Source of the DNA: Halanaerobiaceae bacterium
Lineage (GTDB): Bacteria > Bacillota_F > Halanaerobiia > Halanaerobiales > CSSED10-376
Assembly: GCA_003557445.1 (NCBI GenBank)
Contig: PWOK01000060.1
Span: 1-7,370, forward strand
Direction of reading: 5' to 3'
Length of the DNA stretch: 7,370 nucleotides
Shown here: piece by piece, positions 1 through 5,888 of the stretch
Layout: the number at the start of each line of letters is the position of its first letter
How positions within the stretch are numbered: the first letter of the stretch is position 1
The notes under the pieces: model-generated
What the model saw: the letters and a program-made list of their open reading frames with translations, nothing else
Told to the model about the DNA's origin: nothing
The model's database searches: none
Made by a program: the position numbers and the translations under genes

Positions 1-109
1 TAAAATACTATTTACTTTATTTTGAAAAAGTATATAATTATATCCTGTTAAATATTTTATCACTGGTTTTAATTATATACTTTTTCAAAATAAAGTAAAT
101 AGTATTTTA
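1..109. repeat. Perfect 40-bp inverted repeat with 29-nt spacer
   Basis: Positions 1-40 and 70-109 are exact reverse complements over all 40 bases; the spacer is 41-69. The arms are almost entirely A/T and begin and end TAAAATACTA.../...TAGTATTTTA. Transcribed from either strand this would give a very long perfect hairpin, but it has no GC-rich stem or U-tract typical of an intrinsic terminator. The left arm touches the window edge, so the true repeat could be longer and any target-site duplication on that side is invisible. It could be a MITE-like or other palindromic element, or an extrusion or transcribed hairpin. The identity is directly visible; the function is unknown. Confidence 0.93.
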
Positions 110-267
110 GTCTTAATATTTGTTATTTCAATCACATTATCTAATATATCATATAAAAAATATAATTTCAAGATAAAAACTGAAATTTACCAAAAGTTTT
201 CATTTTAATTGTTATTATTTTTTGAATATATCTAATTATTTTAATTAATTTATTTTTTTATTTACCC
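110..267. other. AT-rich intergenic stretch, no gene recognised
   Basis: This stretch is extremely A/T-rich and carries stop codons in all frames. It holds no ribosome-binding site followed by a plausible reading frame and no strong hairpin. The only candidate signal inside it is a minus-strand promoter-like pair at 143-171, listed separately. The T-rich run just before 268 could act as an upstream promoter element for the + strand promoter there. Confidence 0.6.
143..171 (-). promoter_or_regulatory. Possible sigma-A promoter pointing left into the inverted repeat
   Basis: On the minus strand TTGAAA (166-171) and TATATT (143-148) are separated by exactly 17 bp. A transcript would start near 136 and run through the 40-bp palindrome toward the left edge. 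Promoter-like hexamers arise easily by chance in DNA this AT-rich, and no gene can be seen downstream within the window. Confidence 0.25.
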
Positions 268-296
268 TTTACAAAAAATGAGTTTAATTATATAAT
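268..296 (+). promoter_or_regulatory. Strong sigma-A type promoter for a small RNA
   Basis: TTTACA (268-273) and a perfect TATAAT (291-296) are separated by 17 bp, one mismatch from the sigma-A consensus, with a T-rich stretch upstream. Transcription would begin around 303. No protein-coding frame follows on this strand, and a + strand terminator lies about 110 bp downstream, so the likely product is a short untranslated RNA. Confidence 0.6.
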
Positions 297-302
297 CTTT
301 TT

Positions 303-442
303 AACCCCTTATAAGAACATAATTTAATAAGAAAAGGAAATTGTACGGAAAATGTTCACTGTTTTAAGGGGATAATATAAATTTTCTCGTTTTACCTCCT
401 AATGTTTTTCCACCCCCTGATCGCCCTGGGGGTGGTTTTAGT
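303..442 (+). ncRNA. Candidate structured small RNA, about 140 nt, unknown family
   Basis: The interval lies between a near-consensus promoter and an intrinsic terminator on the same strand and has no convincing ORF. Nested complementary arms are present: CCCCTTA (305-311) pairs with TAAGGGG (365-371), and inside it GAACAT (315-320) pairs with ATGTTC (352-357). AATTT (321-325) and AAATT (338-342) could form a weaker inner helix. The 5' end would therefore be folded. A mostly A/U linker (about 372-409) containing ACCTCCT (394-400) precedes the terminator stem. That motif is complementary to Shine-Dalgarno sequences. I do not recognise 6S, SRP, tmRNA, RNase P or a known riboswitch. The RNA points at the 3' end of the oppositely oriented cca gene, so it is not a leader of that gene. 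Start and end are inferred from the promoter and terminator positions. Confidence 0.45.
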
Positions 443-445
443 TTT
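410..445 (+). terminator. Intrinsic terminator, + strand
   Basis: CCACCCCC (410-417) pairs perfectly with GGGGGTGG (428-435) around a 10-nt loop, followed by TTTTAGTTTT. On the minus strand the same hairpin is followed by A residues, so it is a good terminator only for rightward transcription. It also lies just beyond the stop codon of the leftward cca gene and might stall or protect that transcript's 3' end. Confidence 0.82.
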
Positions 446-1568
446 ATATGTTCTTTTTTACCCATCTTTTCTGATAATTTAAAAGTTCTTCCCCGAATTT
501 AGGCCCTTCTTTTAATCCCTTTAAACAGGAACCATCAACCTCATTAAATAATTTTTGAGCAAAACCAACCATTTCCTCCACTTCATTTATATTGATTTTG
601 TGATTATTTACAGCCACACATTTGATGACAGTCACCATTCCACTTATTTTTAAAGGTGATCTTTTGAGTCTGTAAAATAATTTAACAATTTGTTCTGGTT
701 TTCTGTTTTTCCAGGTGGAGGCTTTTTCAAATTCTCTGATTACAGTTTTAGCTGCTTTTTGCCATCTGACAGGTATTTTAATTCTCTGACACAAATTAAG
801 AAGGGATACAGAACTTAATTTATGAACCAAAACTGCAAATCTAAGGGTCTCATCATTTGTTTCCTTAACAGCTTCTTTTATAGCTTTAAGAGAAATTTTA
901 AAAGTTTTTTTATAAGATATTTCTTTAAAATGAACCTCAAGAATATTTGTTCGATCCAGTACTTTAAAAAACAAATCAGGATATTGACTATTTAGAACTT
1001 TTCTTAATTCCTCAAAAACCCTTTCTCTGGTCAGTCCTTTTAATTCATTTTTAACCTGTTTCATCTGTTTTAATGTTTCCTGAACTATTTCAAATTGTTT
1101 GCTGTCAGTGCTCAACTGACTGACAAAACGAGCAGCTCTGTATGCACGAAGTGGGTCACTATAAATGGATTCAGGTAAGGCTCTGATCTTTTTATTTTTT
1201 AAATCTTTTCTTCCCTTAAAAGGATCAATAATTTTAGCTGTTTTTAGATTTATGGCCAGAGCATTAAAGGTAAAATCCCTTGTTTTTAAATCATCTTCAA
1301 TTGAGTAGGTATTAATTGAAAACTCATAACCATCAAGTAAAAAAACAGGGAATTTACTGCCAACAAGTGTGGCTTGGGGGAATAAATCTTTAAACTTTTT
1401 TTGACTTATTTCTATCACAGAAAAATCAAAGTCTGCCGGTTCTTTTCCCAGCAGAAAATCCCGGCAGGCTCCTCCTACAAGATATATTTTTCCCCCATTT
1501 TTAATTATTTTTTCAATAATACTTTGATCAAGAGGTATTTTTTCTAGTATTTTTTGCTTTTTTTTCAT
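444..1568 (-). CDS. cca: CCA tRNA nucleotidyltransferase / poly(A) polymerase family protein with degenerate HD domain
   Basis: The class II nucleotidyltransferase head is clear: LVGGACRD (residues 30-37), the metal-binding pair D46/D48 in DFDFS, the TRDFTFNA motif (R97, D98), and SDPLRAYRAARF (137-148), where family members usually have ED rather than SD. ERVFEEL and a C-terminal LKEGPKFGEEL segment also fit. These enzymes build or repair the 3' CCA end of tRNA; related ones add poly(A). The order of segments, including GSKFPVFL, LCQRIKIP and EQIVKLF, recalls the E. coli-type CCA enzyme with an HD domain, but HD reads HK (249-250) and the preceding segment is shortened, so HD hydrolase activity is probably lost. 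The start at 1568 has AGGGGG five bases upstream; a TTG 30 bp earlier overlaps the upstream gene and was rejected. The protein is 374 aa, somewhat short. It is second in a unit with the MutS-like gene, 13 bp away. CCA versus A-only or poly(A) activity cannot be settled here. Confidence 0.85.
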   Translation of the reverse strand: MKKKQKILEKIPLDQSIIEKIIKNGGKIYLVGGACRDFLLGKEPADFDFSVIEISQKKFKDLFPQATLVGSKFPVFLLDGYEFSINTYSIEDDLKTRDFTFNALAINLKTAKIIDPFKGRKDLKNKKIRALPESIYSDPLRAYRAARFVSQLSTDSKQFEIVQETLKQMKQVKNELKGLTRERVFEELRKVLNSQYPDLFFKVLDRTNILEVHFKEISYKKTFKISLKAIKEAVKETNDETLRFAVLVHKLSSVSLLNLCQRIKIPVRWQKAAKTVIREFEKASTWKNRKPEQIVKLFYRLKRSPLKISGMVTVIKCVAVNNHKININEVEEMVGFAQKLFNEVDGSCLKGLKEGPKFGEELLNYQKRWVKKNI

Positions 1569-1581
1569 GATTTCCCCCTGT

Positions 1582-3300
1582 TTATTTATAAATATCAAGA
1601 TCCTTTATTTTTTCAAAATTTATATCCTGTTCGAGAACCCCTCTTTCCCTGAGTTTTTCATGTATTTTATCTATACTGACACCAAATTGACTGGCAATAT
1701 CCCGGGCATAACTGAGACCCTGTGGTTCTTTTTCTTCAATTTTATAGGTTCTTTCAGATTTACCTTCTTCTTTTTCTTTTAGACCGGCAACCAGGCTGAC
1801 AACCTTACTATCCCCGGCAATTTCCTGGTTGATTATTTCAAGATTGGTTGCCAGTTCATGAAAATGAGTGGCATATACAACTCTAACCCCCATCATTTTA
1901 AAACCAATTAACAGTTCCCGGGCAATATATAACCCTTCACCGGGACTGGTACTTGACAGTGATTCATTGAGTAAAACAAGGCTCCTGGAGGTGGCCTGGT
2001 TAAATATCTGTTTTAATCTTTTACATTCTTCACCCAGACGGCCAAGTTTGTTTTTGGGGCCCTCTTCCACCGGAAAATGAGTATAAATATTATCAACCGG
2101 GCTTAAAGATGCACTTTTTGCTGGAACAAACAGACCCAGCTGAAACATAAATTGTATCTGGCCAACTGCCTGGGCATAGGTTGTCTTACCACCTCGATTT
2201 GGTCCTGTCAAAATAAATATTCTTCCCTGATCATCAAAGCTGGCTTCATTTTTTACTATTTGATCAGCAATATTTTTGTTTTCTGATTCATTAATCGTCT
2301 GTAAGGCAAGATTAATATTATATAATCCTTTAATTGTACCCTGGCGTTTATCCATTTTTAGAACCTTTGGTTTGCAAAGAGGTAAACCGGCTTTCTGAAA
2401 TTTTTTGATTAATCTAACAGCACCCAGTAAAAACAGCATATCAGATTTTAATTTTAGTAAAAAGCGGGCATTTTTTTTGCTATAATTGGATACTTTGGGG
2501 GCTACAGGACGGATTGTAGATTTCATAACCTTTTCCAGATTTCTGTTTAAAGCCTTGATTAAGGAACGGTTTCTCCCTGCTGATTCTCTATCAGTTACAA
2601 CATTTTGTAATTCAGAAATACCCCTGAATTTATCATTTTTGAAATCCAGATTAATTAAACGATCAATAATATTACCGGCACTATATTTTTGATCATTAAC
2701 AGATACAAGTACTGCCTCTGCCGGTCTTAACTGAGGATCAAGATTAATACCGATTGTTACACTTTTTAACCCTTTAAAATGACTTTTTAACTCAGGTAGT
2801 TCATTTTTTAAATTTTTGAAAGATTCCTGACCTGCTATTTCACTAATTTTCTCATGTAAATTTTTCAGAGCCCGGGAATTTATATTTGATTTATTTTTTT
2901 CCAGAGAATTAAATAATTTATCAATAGAATCAACATATAATTCAAGTTCGACAATCCTGTTTACCAGTTTTTTTAATTCTGAATCCTCTGCATAACCACC
3001 TGATTTCATATTTTCAAGCTCATTAATTACAGGTAAAATTTCACGAAAACAATCACAGATATCAGGATTTTCCAGCAAATCTTCAATCAATTCCAGTCTG
3101 TATTCAATTACATTTTTTTGATCAGTAAATTTATCAGTGACTGAGTTTATATCAAATTGATATTTCCTGCTTATTGACATCTGCTTTAATACAGGTTTTA
3201 AATCAAGATCATCAAATAAATTGCTATCATTTTTTATTATTATATCCTGTTCAGATTTATCATAATCCTCAGGCCATAAAAGACTAATTTTTTCGGTCAT
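1582..3300 (-). CDS. MutS-family ATPase lacking the mismatch-recognition and Smr domains
   Basis: The 572-aa protein ends in a MutS-type ABC ATPase. It has a Walker A TGPNRGGKTT (365-374), a Walker B region LVLLNES (441-447), the STSPGEG segment (450-456), the ATHFHEL switch (477-483), and a final QGLSYARDIASQFGV block resembling MutS helix elements. The N-terminal 350 residues look helical and charged, like the MutS core/lever and clamp, without the N-terminal mismatch-binding domain (no F-x-E motif) and without a C-terminal Smr nuclease as in MutS2. It is therefore neither canonical MutS nor MutS2. Walker B has Asn (N445) where most MutS proteins have Asp, while the catalytic Glu (E446) is kept. 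Such proteins may act on DNA structures or recombination; the actual role is unknown. The start is supported by GGAGG at 3311-3315, ten bases upstream. It is first gene of a pair with cca and divergent from the methyltransferase. Confidence 0.85.
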   Translation of the reverse strand: MTEKISLLWPEDYDKSEQDIIIKNDSNLFDDLDLKPVLKQMSISRKYQFDINSVTDKFTDQKNVIEYRLELIEDLLENPDICDCFREILPVINELENMKSGGYAEDSELKKLVNRIVELELYVDSIDKLFNSLEKNKSNINSRALKNLHEKISEIAGQESFKNLKNELPELKSHFKGLKSVTIGINLDPQLRPAEAVLVSVNDQKYSAGNIIDRLINLDFKNDKFRGISELQNVVTDRESAGRNRSLIKALNRNLEKVMKSTIRPVAPKVSNYSKKNARFLLKLKSDMLFLLGAVRLIKKFQKAGLPLCKPKVLKMDKRQGTIKGLYNINLALQTINESENKNIADQIVKNEASFDDQGRIFILTGPNRGGKTTYAQAVGQIQFMFQLGLFVPAKSASLSPVDNIYTHFPVEEGPKNKLGRLGEECKRLKQIFNQATSRSLVLLNESLSSTSPGEGLYIARELLIGFKMMGVRVVYATHFHELATNLEIINQEIAGDSKVVSLVAGLKEKEEGKSERTYKIEEKEPQGLSYARDIASQFGVSIDKIHEKLRERGVLEQDINFEKIKDLDIYK

Positions 3301-3363
3301 AATATTTAAACCTCCAGATGAAATTATATTTGTTTCTATTTAAATATAAAATTCAAGGAAAAT

Positions 3364-3392
3364 TTGATTATACCTTCAAAAACCTTTATTAT
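3364..3392 (+). promoter_or_regulatory. Probable sigma-A promoter for the methyltransferase gene
   Basis: TTGATT (3364-3369) and TATTAT (3387-3392) are 17 bp apart, and an overlapping TATAAT occurs at 3392-3397. Transcription would start near 3399-3404, giving a short leader before GAGGTG (3413-3418) and the ATG at 3424. The 123-bp divergent gap must also contain the promoter of the MutS-like gene; a minus-strand TATAAT lies at 3323-3328, but I see no good -35 partner. Confidence 0.45.
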
Positions 3393-3423
3393 ATAATAAA
3401 CAAAACAAATATGAGGTGTTAAA

Positions 3424-4011
3424 ATGTCAAAATCATTTTTTAATAAAGCCGCTGAAAACTGGGATCAAAGAGTTGATCATGATAAAAATAAAATAAAAAA
3501 GGTAATTTATATGCTGCCAGATTTTGATTCACCCAAAATTCTTGATGTTGGTTCAGGAACAGGTGTCCTTATCCCGTTTTTACAGGATAAGTACAATTCC
3601 AGGGCACAGATTACAGAAATAGATTTTGCAGCCAGTATGATCAATAAAGCACAGGAGAAATATTCTCATTTCCAGAATATAAATTTTATTACAGGTGATA
3701 TTTATAAATTTCCTCTGCCAGAAAATAATTATGATTTAATTATCTGTTATTCTGTATTTCCTCATTTTGAAGATCAAACAGAGATTTTAGACCGTTTTTA
3801 CAGTCTTTTAAAAAATAATGGTAAACTGCTAATATTCCATTCCCAATCCCGTGATAATATTAATAAAATGCATCAGGAAACAGATAGTGAGGTCAAAACA
3901 GATCACCTACCACCGGCTCAGATTATTGAAAAAGAGGCCCAAAAAGCTGGTTTAACATCTCTTAAATCAATTGATAATCAGGAGATTTATCTGGTTATTA
4001 TGGAAAAATAA
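3424..4011 (+). CDS. Class I SAM-dependent methyltransferase
   Basis: This 195-aa protein has a small UbiE-like Rossmann methyltransferase fold. SAM-binding motif I is ILDVGSGTGVL (39-49). The acidic position after beta-2 lies in ITEIDFA (E65/D67), followed by ASMINKAQEKY. GDIY (91-94) and the motif IV strand DLIICYSVFPHF (104-115) follow. The C-terminal third has an unusual set of polar residues, HSQSRDNINKMH (139-150) and DHLPP (160-164), which may define substrate or metal binding. I do not know the substrate. ATG at 3424 is preceded by GAGGTG at five bases. It appears monocistronic and stands apart from its divergent (MutS-like) and convergent (exporter) neighbours, so context does not assign a pathway. 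Its stop is only 6 bp from the stop of the opposing permease gene. Confidence 0.88.
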   Translation: MSKSFFNKAAENWDQRVDHDKNKIKKVIYMLPDFDSPKILDVGSGTGVLIPFLQDKYNSRAQITEIDFAASMINKAQEKYSHFQNINFITGDIYKFPLPENNYDLIICYSVFPHFEDQTEILDRFYSLLKNNGKLLIFHSQSRDNINKMHQETDSEVKTDHLPPAQIIEKEAQKAGLTSLKSIDNQEIYLVIMEK

Positions 4012-4017
4012 TATATT

Positions 4018-5214
4018 TTATTCATAACTTAAAGCATCTACCGGATCAAGACGGGAAGCTTTTACTGCTGGATAAATCCCGAAAAACAGTCCTATACTCA
4101 GGGCAAAACCAAAGGCCAGGATTACTGCCGGAGGTGAAATTATTAAAGACCAGCCTCCAATTTCAGTAACCATATAGGTTCCTAAAATTCCCAGTCCAAT
4201 TCCAATTACTCCCCCAATACCACTCAAACAGAGTGATTCAATTAAAAATTGACCAAGAATATTCCTGCGTTTGGCACCCAGGGCCTTTCTAATACCAATT
4301 TCTCTTGTTCTTTCCGTCACTGAAACCAGCATAATATTCATAATACCTATTCCCCCAACCAGAAGTGAAATACCAGCAATTCCACCCAGCATTAATCCCA
4401 GGATGGCAGTAACCTGATTGAGAACATCCAGGATCTGATCCTGACTCATAATTCTAAACTGATCTTCATCTCCCAGATATCTCAAAAAAAAGTATTCCAG
4501 CTGTCTGCGGGCATCATAGGAAGTAATACTTCCAGAAGCCTGTGCATAATAAAGATCAACAAAATCTCTGGATACTATCCTGCTGGAAAAAGTATTAACA
4601 GGAAGATATACTCTATTATCAAAATTGCCTGTTATTCCCTGACCCTTTTCTTCCATAACCCCGATAACAGTAAAATTAAGATTGCGATTTTGATGGTTTA
4701 CAGTTATCCTTTGACCGGAGGGATCGTGGTTTTTGAATAATTCTTCAGCTATATTATAACCAAGTACAATTGAATTTCTAACTCCATCTATATCAGATTG
4801 TTCCAAAAATCTACCCTGGAGAGGAAAATATAGATTTACTTCAGAAAAAGCCGGTGTTGTTCCCACTGCTGTACTATTAATTCTGTTATCTCCTCTTATC
4901 AATGATACTCTTTCCGATATTTCAGGAACAATATTTTTAATATCAGGTGTTAGTCTGTTTATATTATCAACTATCCCTGTTTTAAAGTATTCTCTGGGAT
5001 CGACATTATCTCCACTAAAACCGGGCATAACCCAGATTAAATCTGAACCAAGGTTTGTAATTTGACCGGTCACTTCATGTTGTGCAGAAAACCCTATTGA
5101 TACTATGGCAATTACTGCGGCCACACCAATTACTATTCCCAGCATGGATAGAAATGTTCTTAGCTTATTGGTCCGCAAACTATTTAAGGCAATTCTGATG
5201 GTTTCCAGAATCAT
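4018..5214 (-). CDS. MacB/FtsX-type ABC transporter permease
   Basis: The 398-aa protein has the four-helix MacB/LolC/FtsX topology. One membrane helix lies near the N terminus (about 20-42). A large extracytoplasmic MacB core domain spans about 45-265, and three helices follow at about 269-295, 323-349 and 360-382. The cytoplasmic coupling segment SVTERTREIGIRKALGAK (298-315) and the C-terminal YPAVKASRLDPVDALSYE are hallmark sequences of this family. MacB-type permeases do not pump through a channel; in MacAB they use a mechanotransmission mechanism across the membrane. E. coli MacB carries its ATPase on the same chain, whereas here it is a separate gene, as in YknYZ-type systems. The start codon overlaps the stop of the ATPase gene (ATGA, 4 bp), indicating translational coupling. 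It is last in the operon, and no terminator is visible after it. Confidence 0.93.
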   Translation of the reverse strand: MILETIRIALNSLRTNKLRTFLSMLGIVIGVAAVIAIVSIGFSAQHEVTGQITNLGSDLIWVMPGFSGDNVDPREYFKTGIVDNINRLTPDIKNIVPEISERVSLIRGDNRINSTAVGTTPAFSEVNLYFPLQGRFLEQSDIDGVRNSIVLGYNIAEELFKNHDPSGQRITVNHQNRNLNFTVIGVMEEKGQGITGNFDNRVYLPVNTFSSRIVSRDFVDLYYAQASGSITSYDARRQLEYFFLRYLGDEDQFRIMSQDQILDVLNQVTAILGLMLGGIAGISLLVGGIGIMNIMLVSVTERTREIGIRKALGAKRRNILGQFLIESLCLSGIGGVIGIGLGILGTYMVTEIGGWSLIISPPAVILAFGFALSIGLFFGIYPAVKASRLDPVDALSYE

Positions 5215-5888
5215 GCTATCACCTCATCAGACTGTATCCTTCCATCCCTGATAGTAATTAATCTATTGGCATGTTCAGCTATTTCAGGTTCATGAGTAAC
5301 AACCACAATTGTATGTCCCTGTCTGTTTAAATCATGGAAAAGCCCCATAATCTCTTCACCTGTTTCAGTATCAATATTACCTGTTGGTTCATCTGCCAAA
5401 AGTAGTGAGGGATTATTAACCAGAGCCCTGGAAATTGCTACTCTCTGCTTCTGGCCACCTGAAATTTCATTTGGTTTATGATCAAGCCTGTGTCCCAGTC
5501 CAACTTTTTCTAATACCTCTCTGGCCATTTTTTTTCTTTTTAAAATACTAACTCCTCTATAAATTAAAGGTATTTCAACATTATGCAATATATTATTTCT
5601 GGGTAAGAGATTAAACTGCTGAAAAACAAAGCCAATTTTTTGATTACGGATATGGGCTAACTGATTATCATTTAGTTTACCCACATCAACCCCCTCCAGA
5701 AAATATTTTCCAGAAGTAGCCTGGTGCAAACAGCCCAGAAGGTGCATCAGGGTTGATTTACCTGAGCCTGATGGCCCCATGATAGCAACAAATTCTCCAT
5801 CTTCAATGGTAAAGGTAACACCCTTCAGGGCTTCCACATCAACTTTGCCATTCCTGTAAACCTTTTGTAAATTTTGAACTTCAATCAT
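5211..5888 (-). CDS. MacB/LolD-type ABC transporter ATP-binding protein
   Basis: This 225-aa nucleotide-binding subunit is complete. It has Walker A GPSGSGKST (38-46), the Q-loop in FVFQQFNLLPR (Q90), signature ISGGQKQRVAISRAL (142-156; the first residue is Ile instead of the usual Leu), Walker B LLLADEPTG (162-170, with E167 catalytic) and the H-loop THE (H199). The sequence type is that of MacB/LolD/FtsE ATPases that pair with FtsX-like permeases, which matches the next gene. It hydrolyses ATP at the cytoplasmic face to drive the permease. Its ATG overlaps the TAA of the upstream membrane-fusion gene by one base (TAATG), and its own stop overlaps the permease start by 4 bp, so all three are probably translated together. 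Confidence 0.95.
   Translation of the reverse strand: MIEVQNLQKVYRNGKVDVEALKGVTFTIEDGEFVAIMGPSGSGKSTLMHLLGCLHQATSGKYFLEGVDVGKLNDNQLAHIRNQKIGFVFQQFNLLPRNNILHNVEIPLIYRGVSILKRKKMAREVLEKVGLGHRLDHKPNEISGGQKQRVAISRALVNNPSLLLADEPTGNIDTETGEEIMGLFHDLNRQGHTIVVVTHEPEIAEHANRLITIRDGRIQSDEVIA

Noticed and set aside
352..375. Seven-codon ORF (MFTVLRG) inside the candidate small RNA
   Set aside because: The possible ribosome-binding sites are either too far (AAAGGA, 14 bases away) or too close and weak, and its codons overlap the predicted stem, so it is better explained as RNA structure.
394..400. AGGAGGT on the minus strand as a ribosome-binding site
   Set aside because: No ATG, GTG or TTG follows at a usable distance, so it marks no gene.
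1..443. CRISPR array, tRNA or replication origin in the left gap
   Set aside because: There is only one repeat pair, in inverted rather than direct orientation, no cloverleaf, and no DnaA-box cluster matching TTATCCACA.
1569..1598. Upstream TTG start (1598) for the cca gene
   Set aside because: It lies within the MutS-like coding sequence, and ATG 1568 has an AGGGGG site at ideal spacing.
1567..2692. Plus-strand open frames of about 70 codons at 1567-1782, 1868-2080 and 2486-2692
   Set aside because: They are antisense to the well-supported MutS-like gene, have no ribosome-binding sites or recognisable motifs, and show low-complexity translations.
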